The notes: generated by a model from the sequence alone, not told the origin. DNA of 64,000 nt from Muribaculaceae bacterium (GCA_017964485.1 JAGCRW010000021.1:1-64000); one strand, 5' to 3'. Counted from the stretch's first letter, positions 51,821-60,134 are shown. Made by a program: numbers and translations.

Positions 51821-52723
51821 ATGATAGACATAGGAATAACAGGTGGCGAGACGATAATAGCCGGTGAACTGGTGCGGCTTTTAATTAATCATCCCGATGC
51901 TAGCGTGAAATGGGTGAGCAGTCACACCGAGCATGGCAAGTTGGCAAGAGTTCATAAAGGACTGATAGGCGAATGTGACCTTGAGTTCAGCGAGCCAGTT
52001 GTCGATGATGTGGAATTGATATTCAACTGCGACCCGTTCGACAGTCCGCTATGCGACGATGCTATCGCAAACAATGACAAGCTGCGTGTGATAGAATTGT
52101 CGCGCAGTTATGGCTTTGTCGATGGCGGAGGCATGTATGGCTTGTGCGAGATAAACCGCAAGTTTATGGTTCACGACTGTTATGGCTATGTGCTCATACC
52201 CTCGGCCGAGGCTATGGCAGTGCTGCTGGCACTGGTGCCGTTGGCAAATAACCATCTGCTTAAAAGTGATATTGACATAACTGTCAATTTCAATAACTGC
52301 TTCAACAACGACATCAATGTCAATTCTATCAAGCAAGAAATCAAGGCTGTGATTAGGGCCTTCGACAGCGACTTTGCTGGAGCAGTGAACATCAAGCAAG
52401 AGGCTGGCACTACAACGCGTGGCTTGAAGGCCAATATTGAGGTGTCGGCACAAGCCGATATCGACAGCATCAAAGACTTGTACAATGAGTACTACGATGA
52501 TCATAACTTCACTTTTGTTGTAAACCAGCAGGTGGAAGAATCCGACGTGACCAACACCAACAAATGCCTGCTTAACTTTGCTGTTGAAGATGACAAGTTG
52601 CACATAACATCGGTCATTGACGCTCTGCTCAAAGGCTCGGCAGGCAATGCCGTGCATGTTATGAACCTGCTCTTCGGCCTCCACGAGAAAGCCGGTCTAG
52701 CACTCAAAGCGCAAGTGTTTTAA
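51821..52723 (+). CDS. ArgC-like protein lacking catalytic residues (putative pseudo-enzyme)
   Basis: 300 residues, clearly related to N-acetyl-gamma-glutamyl-phosphate reductase: AGELVRLLINHPDASV near the start, LVPLANNHLL in the middle, and NTNKCLLNF plus SAGNAVHVMNLLFGLHEKAG at the end. The working parts are lost. The family's PGCxxT catalytic Cys aligns with Ala129 (IPSAEA). The cofactor loop GGxGYTG reads GGETIIAG. The GSTGAG...HxH segment with the catalytic His is missing. The frame is open, gap-free and well conserved elsewhere, so this looks like a kept pseudo-enzyme, not a decaying gene. It may have a regulatory or binding role with ArgR, or another chemistry. Confidence 0.85.
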   Translation: MIDIGITGGETIIAGELVRLLINHPDASVKWVSSHTEHGKLARVHKGLIGECDLEFSEPVVDDVELIFNCDPFDSPLCDDAIANNDKLRVIELSRSYGFVDGGGMYGLCEINRKFMVHDCYGYVLIPSAEAMAVLLALVPLANNHLLKSDIDITVNFNNCFNNDINVNSIKQEIKAVIRAFDSDFAGAVNIKQEAGTTTRGLKANIEVSAQADIDSIKDLYNEYYDDHNFTFVVNQQVEESDVTNTNKCLLNFAVEDDKLHITSVIDALLKGSAGNAVHVMNLLFGLHEKAGLALKAQVF

Positions 52724-52769
52724 TGGTTAAGAGGAGAGAGGGAAGAGTTTCCGATTTCCAATTAACAAA

Positions 52770-52802
52770 GAACTGAGAATTATCAACTATAAACTATAAA
52801 CC
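52770..52802 (+). repeat. AACTATAAACTATAAACC-type direct repeat ahead of ssb
   Basis: AACTATAAACTATAAACC ends at the base before the ssb ATG, and AACTGAGAATTATC precedes it. Similar in style to the junction repeat at 34644. Confidence 0.55.
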
Positions 52803-53246
52803 ATGTCAGTAAACAAAGTTATTCTTTTAGGAAATGTGGGTCGCGACCCTGATGTTCGCTATCCATCGCAAGGCCAGACTGTTGCGTCGTTCCCATTAGC
52901 CACTAGCGACAGGGCTTACACCACCTCATCGGGTACACAAGTGCCTGAACGCACCGAGTGGCACAACATCGTGATGTGGGGACGCAATGCCGAGGTTGCC
53001 GAGAAATACATCCGCAAAGGCTCAAGGCTTTATATTGAGGGCCGTCTGCGCACACGCAACTGGGAAGATAAGAACAAGATTAAACGCTACGTCACTGAAA
53101 TCTACGTCGATTCGTTTGAGATGCTTGGAGGCGGACAGCGACCTGGAGATGCACCTGCTGCCAGCCAACCAGCACAACAGGCGGCGCAACCCGTACAACC
53201 TGCCGAGAGCAACACCACAGCAGAGGGCGACGAGGTGCCATTCTGA
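52803..53246 (+). CDS. ssb: Single-stranded DNA-binding protein
   Basis: 147 residues. The OB fold spans about 1-108, opening MSVNKVILLGNVGRDPDVRY, with TEWHNIVMWGRNAEVAEKYI and GSRLYIEGRLRTRNW. A Gln/Ala/Pro-rich linker leads to the acidic tip EGDEVPF, which docks repair and replication partners. Essential for replication, recombination and repair. Length is typical. It follows the ArgC-like gene by 79 bases. Confidence 0.96.
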   Translation: MSVNKVILLGNVGRDPDVRYPSQGQTVASFPLATSDRAYTTSSGTQVPERTEWHNIVMWGRNAEVAEKYIRKGSRLYIEGRLRTRNWEDKNKIKRYVTEIYVDSFEMLGGGQRPGDAPAASQPAQQAAQPVQPAESNTTAEGDEVPF

Positions 53247-53351
53247 TGCAGGTAGATGCCAGAAAAATGCCTTGAGGTAGTCATTATTGTGTTCTTTGAG
53301 GTGTTTTTGGGGCACTATTTTAGAAAAAAACAGCAAATTACTGCAAAAATA

Positions 53352-53383
53352 TTTGCCAGTTCAAAAAAAAGCAGTACCTTTGC
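53352..53383 (+). promoter_or_regulatory. Promoter of tRNA-Lys
   Basis: TTTG (53352-53355), 19 bases, TACCTTTGC (53375-53383): both boxes and spacing are canonical, 14 bases before the mature tRNA. Confidence 0.85.
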
Positions 53384-53397
53384 ATCGCTTTTACGGA

Positions 53398-53470
53398 GAT
53401 TCGCTAGCTCAGTCGGTAGAGCACAACACTTTTAATGTTGGGGTCTTGGGTTCGAGCCCCAAGCGGATCA
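53398..53470 (+). tRNA. tRNA-Lys (anticodon TTT)
   Basis: A 73-base cloverleaf: acceptor GATTCGC pairs with GCGGATC (one G-T), D arm in GCTCAGTCGGTAGAGC, anticodon stem CAACA/TGTTG with loop CTTTTAA (anticodon TTT), T arm TTGGG-TTCGAGC-CCCAA, discriminator A. The CCA end is not encoded. It stands alone, with its own promoter and terminator. Confidence 0.97.
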
Positions 53471-53475
53471 CAAAG

Positions 53476-53512
53476 AAAATGGCTAATGAACATGATGTTC
53501 GTTAGCCATTTT
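53476..53512 (+). terminator. Terminator of tRNA-Lys
   Basis: Arms AAAATGGCTAA and TTAGCCATTTT, extended inward by GAAC/GTTC, followed by TTTT. Confidence 0.9.
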
Positions 53513-53527
53513 TTTGTTTAGAACTGC

Positions 53528-54277
53528 TTAGAACAGTCTTTTATGTTTCCAGTAGAAATATATCAGTGCCTTGATGTGGAGGCGGCCGAGTTTTGAGAAG
53601 GGGCGTTTTTTTGTTGAACGGCGGTAGTCGTGGATGATGGTGTGGTTGTTCAGGCAGTGTATGCGCCAGCCCTCTTTCTTAATGCGCAGGCACCAGTCGG
53701 CGTCTTCTGGGCCATAAAAGATGTGCTCGTCAAGCAGGCCCACTTTGTCGACCACCTCACGACTGAACATTTGGCATGCGCCAATGACGTATAATGGTTC
53801 AATGATGCCTTCTTCGTTGGGCTCATATTTTGTTTTGTTGCCAATTCCCAGCACGTTGCGCAGCTTTATAATCAGTCCGGGATATGGCTTGCAGCTATCC
53901 TGAGGAATACCTTCTTTGTCAACGAGTCGGCAGGAACACAGCCCCACGTCGGGGTGAGAGTCAAGATGCTGGCTCATGGCATTTATAGCGGTGGTGGTCG
54001 CCTCGGTGTCGTTGTCTAGCAGCAGGAGTTTTTCGCCTTCAGCTACTTTTATTCCCTGGTTGCGCGCCGCTGCCACGCCACGATTCTCGTTGTTGACGAT
54101 AAGTTGCAGTTGGGGATAGTTCTCTCGCAGAAACTCGAGGGTGCCATCAGTGGAATGGTTGTCGATGATAATTATCTCGCACGACGTGTCAGCAATGAAG
54201 TCTTGCAACGATGCTAAACAACGAGTCAAGAATCCTAACCCGTTGTAAGTGATAACTATGATTGATAACCGCTTCAT
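53528..54277 (-). CDS. Glycosyltransferase family 2
   Basis: 249 residues. The GT-A fold shows IIVITYNGLGFLTRCLASL (about 5-23), IIIIDNHSTDGT (about 34-45), the DXD-like metal site LLLLDNDTEAT (about 83-93) and a late acceptor region FYGPEDADWCLRIKKEG. It probably moves a sugar onto a cell-envelope polysaccharide or lipid-linked glycan; donor and acceptor are unknown. No membrane segment. It follows the radical SAM gene by 51 bases on the same strand. Confidence 0.87.
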   Translation of the reverse strand: MKRLSIIVITYNGLGFLTRCLASLQDFIADTSCEIIIIDNHSTDGTLEFLRENYPQLQLIVNNENRGVAAARNQGIKVAEGEKLLLLDNDTEATTTAINAMSQHLDSHPDVGLCSCRLVDKEGIPQDSCKPYPGLIIKLRNVLGIGNKTKYEPNEEGIIEPLYVIGACQMFSREVVDKVGLLDEHIFYGPEDADWCLRIKKEGWRIHCLNNHTIIHDYRRSTKKRPFSKLGRLHIKALIYFYWKHKRLF

Positions 54278-54328
54278 ACTTTATGTGCTAAGGGCCTATA
54301 ACCAATGCCCCATAATAATGGCCTCAAA

Positions 54329-55771
54329 TTATCCAAACAGCTTAATCTTCAGCGCTCTTGCGGCATGGGTAAACTCGCTCCAGCTCGAGAAGCGTTTAGT
54401 CTGCTTGCAGATGAAGTCCCACGAGAGGAAATAACTGAGGTTGTTCTTGAAGAGAATTCTCTCCATCTCTTTTGACGAGATGTTGGGCAGATTGAGGATT
54501 GACTCGCACTGCACGTCGGTGGGCACGTAGTCGGGCGTTGAGAGCCAGTTGTTCTCCTTGCAGAGCTTGTAGAACTCGGTGCCTGGGAATGGCGACACGA
54601 TGTTGAACATCACCTGGTCAACCTTCAGTTTCTTGGCCTCTTTGAGGGTGTGGCGCAGCGTCTCTTTTGTCTCAAGCGGGCTGCTGCCAATCAGCACATT
54701 GAGCTTCACAGGCACGTTGTATTTCTTGAGCAGACCAATGGCCTCGTAGATTTGTTCGGTTGTGATGCCTTTGCGCACATACTTGAGGATTTCGTCGTTA
54801 AACGACTCCACACCGAGGTCAACATAGCAGCATCCGCTCTCGCCGAGCATCTTGGCGATGGGCTCGGTGATGGCGTCAACGCGCGCCTGACAGCCCCACA
54901 GCATGCCATATTTCTTCATGATATCGCACAGCTGGCGAGTGCGCTCCTCGTTCCAGATAAAGTTGTCGTCCATGAATCCAATGGCCTGATAGCCTTTTTC
55001 ATGGAGCATTGCCATCTCGCGGTCAACACTCTCGGGAGAGCGGTAGGAGATGGGTGGCTTGTGGCCGTTGAAGCGCTTGTTCTCAATCTCGCGGGCGAAG
55101 GTCAGCGAACTAGGCACGCAGTAAATACAGTGATACGGGCAGTTGCGCGATGTAAAGGCTGTGGTATAGCCTTTATGCTTGATTTTGGGGTTATAGTAAC
55201 GCCTGTCGGCTATGAAATGGCGAGCTGGCAGTGGCAGAGAGTCTAGATCCTTGATGAGTGGGCGGAAGCCGTTGTTTATTCTTCTGCCTAAGTTCATCCA
55301 CGAGATTCCCAGGATGTTGAAGAATGATGTCTTGCCGTCGTTGATGGCGTGCAGGAGTTCAACAATCGTTGCCTCGGGCTCGCCTCTTACGATGAAGATG
55401 CGGTCGTTGACAAGGCATTTCTCGATGAAATAGGACGGTCCAGGCCCCATAAGGATGACACGCGAGTCGGGGCGATACCTTTGCAGTATTTCTATGGCTT
55501 TGATGTCGCTCTCGATAGAGAGGTTCACCGTCCAGATGCAATAAATGTCGCTATTGTCTTTGTTGAGGAACTCTCTGTAGTCCTGCTCATTTTTATTGTA
55601 GAAGACGAAGTCTTGATAGTCTACTTCGCCCAGGTTTTCGTTCTCGACAACACCTATTACCGTGAGTTCATATATGTTAGGAGCCAAGTACACCACCCTT
55701 GTGCATCCCGCCGAACGCTCTGCTGGGCGGTTGCCGTCAAGGACTGGGGGTACTAAGAACGTTATCTTCAT
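54329..55771 (-). CDS. B12-binding-domain radical SAM protein
   Basis: 480 residues. The N-terminal ~150 residues have the Rossmann-like layout of cobalamin-binding domains (ILMGPGPSYFIEKCL, IVRGEPEATIVELLHAI) but lack the DxHxxG base-on motif. The radical SAM core (about 200-420) carries the cluster-binding Cys211, Cys215 and Cys218 in RNCPYHCIYC. YVDLGVESFNDEILKYVRKG and LNVLIGSSPLETKET are typical of the family. Members often methylate or rearrange lipids, hopanoids, cofactors or natural products. Next to a glycosyltransferase, an envelope or glycolipid substrate is possible. Function not assignable. Confidence 0.85.
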   Translation of the reverse strand: MKITFLVPPVLDGNRPAERSAGCTRVVYLAPNIYELTVIGVVENENLGEVDYQDFVFYNKNEQDYREFLNKDNSDIYCIWTVNLSIESDIKAIEILQRYRPDSRVILMGPGPSYFIEKCLVNDRIFIVRGEPEATIVELLHAINDGKTSFFNILGISWMNLGRRINNGFRPLIKDLDSLPLPARHFIADRRYYNPKIKHKGYTTAFTSRNCPYHCIYCVPSSLTFAREIENKRFNGHKPPISYRSPESVDREMAMLHEKGYQAIGFMDDNFIWNEERTRQLCDIMKKYGMLWGCQARVDAITEPIAKMLGESGCCYVDLGVESFNDEILKYVRKGITTEQIYEAIGLLKKYNVPVKLNVLIGSSPLETKETLRHTLKEAKKLKVDQVMFNIVSPFPGTEFYKLCKENNWLSTPDYVPTDVQCESILNLPNISSKEMERILFKNNLSYFLSWDFICKQTKRFSSWSEFTHAARALKIKLFG

Positions 55772-55925
55772 AAATAAGTTGCGTAATTACTATATATAAG
55801 AACGAGAAAAAAGGTGTTTTGGTACGTTGTTGTTAATAAATTTTCAATTAATGTTTAATGGATAAACTCTCCCTCTGAGATAGAGGGAGTTGTGGGTGTG
55901 TGACAATACCGCGACAATACTATAT

Positions 55926-56132
55926 TTAGTAGCGTTCGGTGTCGTCGTTGTCGATTTCGCTGTTGATTTGAAATGTGTCGTTTACTGCCTCATCGTCATA
56001 GACCTCATTGTAGTCAAACATACCGTCCTCATAGGTCATCATGCGGTTGCAGCTCGAGGCTGTGAGGGCTAGAGTGATGGTAAAGAATGCCGTCAACATA
56101 CCTATAGTGAGTGTTTTTCTGATCTTTTTCAT
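55926..56132 (-). CDS. Small lipoprotein, acidic
   Basis: 68 residues. A signal peptide with a lipobox, LTASSC, gives a lipid-anchored Cys28. The mature part is only 40 residues and strongly acidic (YEDGMFDYNEVYDDEAVNDT). No domain recognised. The clean lipobox and its place just downstream of the TerB-like gene support a real gene. Confidence 0.62.
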   Translation of the reverse strand: MKKIRKTLTIGMLTAFFTITLALTASSCNRMMTYEDGMFDYNEVYDDEAVNDTFQINSEIDNDDTERY

Positions 56133-56163
56133 CGTGGTGTTATGTTAAGTGGTTAAAAGGTTT

Positions 56164-56493
56164 TTATTTAAGCAATTTGTCGATGCCTATCTCGTGGCAG
56201 GCATGGTTGAGCAGTGCTATCTCAGCGTCGTCGGCAATGTTGTCGCTGTCGATAATTTCCACCATCATCTGTGCCAGTTGCAGCTTCTTGTCGTCGACCA
56301 TGTTCTTGAGCACCTCGATGGCGTGCTCGCACTTAAGGTCATAGGCGACGACAAACGAGTTGTGGTCGATTTCCAGCTTTTGGCAGATGAGGTTGATGGT
56401 AATCATCTCCTCAAAGACAATCTGGCTGTCGGCGTTTGCCATCTCGATGAGCAGGCTCAGGAGCGCTATTTTCTCTTGATCAGTGAATTGCAT
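56164..56493 (-). CDS. TerB-like helical protein
   Basis: 109 residues from MQFTDQEKIALLSLLIEMAN. All-helical, with a pattern close to the TerB (tellurite-resistance) family: ADSQIVFEEMITINLICQKL and LAQMMVEIIDSDNIADDAEI, two similar halves with acidic residues that may bind metal. The ATG at 56491-56493 is preferred over one 13 codons earlier, which would begin within the MIPS terminator region. Cytosolic; role unknown. Confidence 0.72.
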   Translation of the reverse strand: MQFTDQEKIALLSLLIEMANADSQIVFEEMITINLICQKLEIDHNSFVVAYDLKCEHAIEVLKNMVDDKKLQLAQMMVEIIDSDNIADDAEIALLNHACHEIGIDKLLK

Positions 56494-56513
56494 AGTGGCT
56501 TTCCCTTTGAAAG

Positions 56514-56547
56514 AGTGAGCCTCGCACGGCAAAGTGGGAGGCTCACT
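56514..56547 (-). terminator. Hairpin after the inositol-phosphate synthase gene
   Basis: Ten-base perfect stem AGTGAGCCTC / GAGGCTCACT, 32 bases past the stop; T-run weak (CTCTTTC). Confidence 0.7.
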
Positions 56548-56578
56548 TTTCAGATATTTAGGAAGTTAGTTTAGTGTC

Positions 56579-57886
56579 TTAGTCGATTTCCTCGTCGGCC
56601 TCGTAGCCACCCATCTCGCGGATAGCGTTCTTGAGCATCACATGCTGCTGGAAGAGGTGGTTAACGGGAATCTCGTCAACGGTATAGTCGTGCATTGGGC
56701 TCTTGAGGAAGAAGCTCAGGAAGCGCTGAGTGCCATAGCGGCCGGCGCGGTGAGCAAGGTCCATGAGCAAGCACAGGTCAAGGCAGAGGGGAGCTGCGAG
56801 GATAGAGTCGCGGCACAGGAAGTTGATCTTGATCTGCATGGGATATCCCATCCAGCCGAAGATGTCGATGTTGTCCCAGCCTTCCTTGTTGTCGTTGCGG
56901 GGTGGATAGTAGTTGATGCGAACCTTGTGGAAGATGTCGCTGTAGAGGTCGGGCTGATCTTCGGCAACGAGGATTGACTCGAGGGTCGAAAGTTTGCTCA
57001 CCTCTTTAGTGCGGAAGTTTGCGGGCTCGTCAAGCACGAGGCCGTCGCGGTTACCCAGGATGTTGGTCGAGAACCAGCCGCTCATACCGAGCATGCGGGC
57101 GCCGATGATAGGAGCGAAACCGCTCTTCACGAGAGTCTGGCCAGTCTTGAAGTCCTTGCCGGCGATGGGCACCTTGGTCTCCTCGCTCAGTTGCCACATT
57201 GCGGGGATGTCAACGGTGGTGTTAGGAGCACCCATGATGAATGGGCAGTCCTCCTTGAGTGCTGCGTAGGCATAGCACATAGAGGGAGCGATGTGGTCAA
57301 CATCGTTGGCCTTCATGGCAGCCTCGAGCTGCTCGAGGGTATAGTGAACGTTCTTGTCGGGAGCGACGTAGATCTCAGTAGAAGCTGCCCAGAGGACAAC
57401 AACACGGTCAACGCCAGTCTCAGCCTTGAAGTTGCGGATATCTTCGCGCACCTGCTCCATCATGTCCCAGCGGTCTTTGCACTGCTTTACGTTGTCGCCG
57501 TCGAGGCGCTTAGCGTAGTTCTTGTCGAAAGCGGCCTTTAAAGGCTTAATCTTAAGCAACTCGTCCTTTACTGGCTCGATGTCTTTCTCTTTGAGCACCT
57601 CAGCGTTGATAGCGCTCTCATAAGCGTTAACGGGATATACGTCCCAAGCGGCGAACTCGATGTCATCGAGAGTTGCCAGGGGCACGATATCTTTGTAATG
57701 CAAGTATTTCTTGTTCTCGCCGCGTCCAATGCGGATTTTGTCGTACTGTGTCATTGAGCCAACAGGCTTTGCAAGACCCTTACGAGCCATCATGACACCA
57801 GTGATGAATGTGGTGCTCACAGCACCAAGTCCTACTACCATAATACCTAATTTGCCGGTAGCGGGTTTTACGTTTGGATTACTCAT
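56579..57886 (-). CDS. Myo-inositol-1-phosphate synthase
   Basis: 435 residues. NAD-dependent conversion of glucose-6-phosphate to inositol-3-phosphate, the entry to inositol lipids. GIMVVGLGAVSTTFITGVMM (about 14-33) is the dinucleotide-binding loop. SMCYAYAALKEDCPFIMGAP and GKDFKTGQTLVKSGFAPII (near 245-262) carry the family's conserved residues, including the Lys-Thr-Gly stretch of the active site. Complete and intact. It has its own promoter and lies next to a HAD phosphatase, a CDP-alcohol phosphatidyltransferase and a nucleotidyltransferase. A similar set makes phosphatidylinositol in Bacteroides thetaiotaomicron (BT_1522-BT_1526, from memory). Confidence 0.94.
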   Translation of the reverse strand: MSNPNVKPATGKLGIMVVGLGAVSTTFITGVMMARKGLAKPVGSMTQYDKIRIGRGENKKYLHYKDIVPLATLDDIEFAAWDVYPVNAYESAINAEVLKEKDIEPVKDELLKIKPLKAAFDKNYAKRLDGDNVKQCKDRWDMMEQVREDIRNFKAETGVDRVVVLWAASTEIYVAPDKNVHYTLEQLEAAMKANDVDHIAPSMCYAYAALKEDCPFIMGAPNTTVDIPAMWQLSEETKVPIAGKDFKTGQTLVKSGFAPIIGARMLGMSGWFSTNILGNRDGLVLDEPANFRTKEVSKLSTLESILVAEDQPDLYSDIFHKVRINYYPPRNDNKEGWDNIDIFGWMGYPMQIKINFLCRDSILAAPLCLDLCLLMDLAHRAGRYGTQRFLSFFLKSPMHDYTVDEIPVNHLFQQHVMLKNAIREMGGYEADEEID

Positions 57887-58285
57887 AGTAAAAATAAATT
57901 TATCGTTCTGTTAGTTATTATTCTCGTTTTTGCGCTTTTAGCAAAAAAAGCGCTGTAAAGGTACTACCTTTTTCTTAACCACAAAACGATTTAAGAAACT
58001 TTAATCGTTAAATATGCACAACGACGCAGGGTTTTGGTGAAGAGTGTTTAAATTTCATAGATAAATGGCGATTTATAGTTAATGAAATTAAATGCTACCC
58101 CGCAGTTTTTGGCCCTAAAAATGCGTTTTTTAGCCCCTTTTTTGTTTTGGTTAGAAAAAACAACTATAACCAACCAATCCCTATGTCCTGCCTTGAGATG
58201 GCACACATAGGGCTTGCCAAAATTAGAATTGTGTGTGTTATGGTTAAGTTGTTACAGTTGTTTTATATAACAGCCAAAGCACAAA
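57887..58285. other. Intergenic region between inositol-phosphate synthase and HAD phosphatase genes
   Basis: About 400 A+T-rich bases. It holds the promoter at 57955-57985. The rest (58000-58285) shows no terminator-like hairpin or RNA gene that I can support; a 61-codon plus-strand frame there has no credible features. Confidence 0.65.
57955..57985 (-). promoter_or_regulatory. Promoter of the inositol-phosphate synthase gene
   Basis: Minus strand TTTG (57982-57985), 18 bases, TACCTTTAC (57955-57963). Leader about 60 bases. Confidence 0.6.
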
Positions 58286-58996
58286 TTATACATTTTGCAT
58301 TAATAAAGTTGGCACTTCAGCGAGTTTTTTGATGGTGTTCGGGTGGGTTTGAGCATCTTCGTCAGCAGTCCAGCCTTTGCCTTTGAGCCAGATGGTTTGG
58401 CAGCCGATAGACTCGGCAGGCAGGATGTCTTTCTTGAGGCTGTCGCCAACGACTAGTACCTCGTTAGGCTCCATTTCGAGCACGTCAACGCCTAGTTTGA
58501 AGATGACAGGGTTGGGCTTACGCACGCCAACCACGGCGCTCTCTATGACACCGCGGAAGTAGCGACGCAGGTCGAAGTCGCGCAACACGCTATCAACGTT
58601 TCCGTAGAAATTGCTCACGAGCATCATAGGGTAGTGCTGGCTCAGCAGCTCTAGCGTGGGGCGTGCCTCCTCGATGCTGGCGCGTGCCGCGTCGTAGCAG
58701 TATTGGGCAATTTGCTGTGCCAGTGGCTCTATATCGTCGCATTGGAGGTGCCCTTTGTCAACTAGGTCTTGCAGCTCGATGCGCATCTTCTTTAGCAGCA
58801 GGTCGTGGAAGTTGTCGTTGGGGAGGATGTGACGCACTTTAGCAAGTTCGCGCTCAGCCATCACATAGCTGTCGCGGAACTGCTCTTTGGTAACTGGCAC
58901 ACCAGCCGCCTGGTATCCGTCCCAAATAACCTCGCTCCAATGCACACCGCGGCTGTCAATCGTGCCGCCATAGTCAAAGATGATGCCCTTTATCAT
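58286..58996 (-). CDS. HAD-superfamily hydrolase, candidate phosphatidylinositol-phosphate phosphatase
   Basis: 236 residues from MIKGIIFDYGGTIDSRG; earlier in-frame codons fall in the upstream spacer. HAD motifs: nucleophile Asp8 in FDYGGTID (the usual second Asp, two residues on, is Gly10), a Ser/Thr in MLVSNFYG, Lys in GVRKPNPVIF and the acidic pair region VVGDSLKKDI. A helical cap lies between motifs I and II. In this cluster it is the obvious candidate for removing the phosphate from phosphatidylinositol phosphate, by gene context. A general sugar-phosphatase role is the alternative. Confidence 0.82.
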   Translation of the reverse strand: MIKGIIFDYGGTIDSRGVHWSEVIWDGYQAAGVPVTKEQFRDSYVMAERELAKVRHILPNDNFHDLLLKKMRIELQDLVDKGHLQCDDIEPLAQQIAQYCYDAARASIEEARPTLELLSQHYPMMLVSNFYGNVDSVLRDFDLRRYFRGVIESAVVGVRKPNPVIFKLGVDVLEMEPNEVLVVGDSLKKDILPAESIGCQTIWLKGKGWTADEDAQTHPNTIKKLAEVPTLLMQNV

Positions 58997-59050
58997 AGTA
59001 ACATGGTTTTGCCGCAAGCTAGTTTTTAGATGTCCTAGAAAATCTAGAAT

Positions 59051-59080
59051 CACTTAAAACTTAACACTTATCACTTATTA
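59051..59080. repeat. CACTTAAAACTTAACACTT junction repeat, copy 2
   Basis: Same family (inverted, one mismatch) as 28414-28446. It lies between the HAD and phosphatidyltransferase genes and contributes the stop codon of the latter (59071-59073). Confidence 0.8.
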
Positions 59081-60045
59081 TCGTATTTCCCTGCCCTTAG
59101 GTCTTTTGTGAGTTTCTTGCAGATGTTTTCGTGACGACAGATCAGGTAAACGAGTAATGAGTTGAGCACTACGAGTTCAAAGACGAAATACAGCCATGGT
59201 ATCCTGATAATCACCGAGATGAACATAGCGATGGTGCGGGTGTTGAAGGTGAGGATGTTGGTGTACTTCATCAGTGGCAGACTCAGCGCGCGGAAGTCAT
59301 CGCGGAACTGCTGTGGTGCCACGTTGTCGCCAAAGCGGCTCTTGAGCTCACGGCGCAGCTGCTGCATAGCAGGGGTGAGGCGCTCCTGATTGGCGGTGTA
59401 GTTGCGGTAGAAGAACATGGTGATGCGTTTGAAGATGTTCTTGTTCTCCTTGAGTTCCTTTATCTGCTCGTCGATCTGTGTTGTGCTGTCAAGCTCGCTG
59501 CCGCCCTCGCCCTTAAGGAAGTAGAGGTGGAACTGGCGGTAGTAGTCGGCTACAGCGCATTGCAGTGCATGGCTCACGCCAGCGGCAATCGCCAGGGTCC
59601 AGATTATCCAGTTATGGTGGCTGAAGAAGTCGCCGAGCGCGGCGTCGCCAAAGTGCAGCTCGCGGAACACGAGTGCGAAGTAGATGGCAAATGCCCAGAA
59701 GTCGCCGCTCACACCGTCGAGGATGCGACCAATCTGCGAATACTGCTTGGTAAGACGCGCCAGCTGTCCGTCGGCACTATCGTAGGTGTTGGCCCAAATT
59801 ATGAGGAATATTCCCAAGTAGTTGAGCCAGATGTAAGGTTGTGCTCCAAAATAGAGCAGGATGCCACCTGCCACACCCAAGAAGATGGATGCTATGGTAA
59901 CGGCGTTAGGCTTGATGCCGAGTTTGGAAAACAGCACTGCCCAAGCAAAGCCGAGAGGCCTGTAAAACCACAGATCAAGCTGCTCCTCGGTGTCCATTGA
60001 CTTGAGCGAGTCGTTATATTGTTGTTTTAATTCTTTAAAATTCAT
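59071..60045 (-). CDS. CDP-alcohol phosphatidyltransferase, candidate phosphatidylinositol-phosphate synthase
   Basis: 324 residues. Several transmembrane helices start near residue 30. The family signature is DSADGQLAR (about 88-96), eight residues, GRILDGVSGD; the last two Asp are separated by four residues, where the family has three. It joins an alcohol phosphate to CDP-diacylglycerol. Next to inositol-phosphate synthase and a HAD phosphatase, inositol phosphate is the likely acceptor. The C-terminal ~130 residues include a charged region and two more helices, making it longer than simple PgsA-type enzymes. The gene lies 74 bases upstream of the HAD gene, same strand. Confidence 0.85.
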   Translation of the reverse strand: MNFKELKQQYNDSLKSMDTEEQLDLWFYRPLGFAWAVLFSKLGIKPNAVTIASIFLGVAGGILLYFGAQPYIWLNYLGIFLIIWANTYDSADGQLARLTKQYSQIGRILDGVSGDFWAFAIYFALVFRELHFGDAALGDFFSHHNWIIWTLAIAAGVSHALQCAVADYYRQFHLYFLKGEGGSELDSTTQIDEQIKELKENKNIFKRITMFFYRNYTANQERLTPAMQQLRRELKSRFGDNVAPQQFRDDFRALSLPLMKYTNILTFNTRTIAMFISVIIRIPWLYFVFELVVLNSLLVYLICRHENICKKLTKDLRAGKYDNK

Positions 60046-60134
60046 AGTTTTTGTTGTTTTATTTGGTCGGTCGTTTCTGACGGTTCAGGCGTTTCGGACA
60101 AATGCCGATCACGTTATAGATTCCGTTTTACGAC

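Noticed and set aside
51821..52723. Plain annotation as functional ArgC
   Set aside because: Catalytic Cys and His and the cofactor loop are missing, so a working reductase is not supported.
58147..58332. 61-codon plus-strand open frame in the spacer before the HAD gene
   Set aside because: No motif or promoter, overlaps the 3' end of the HAD gene, and runs through A+T-rich spacer.
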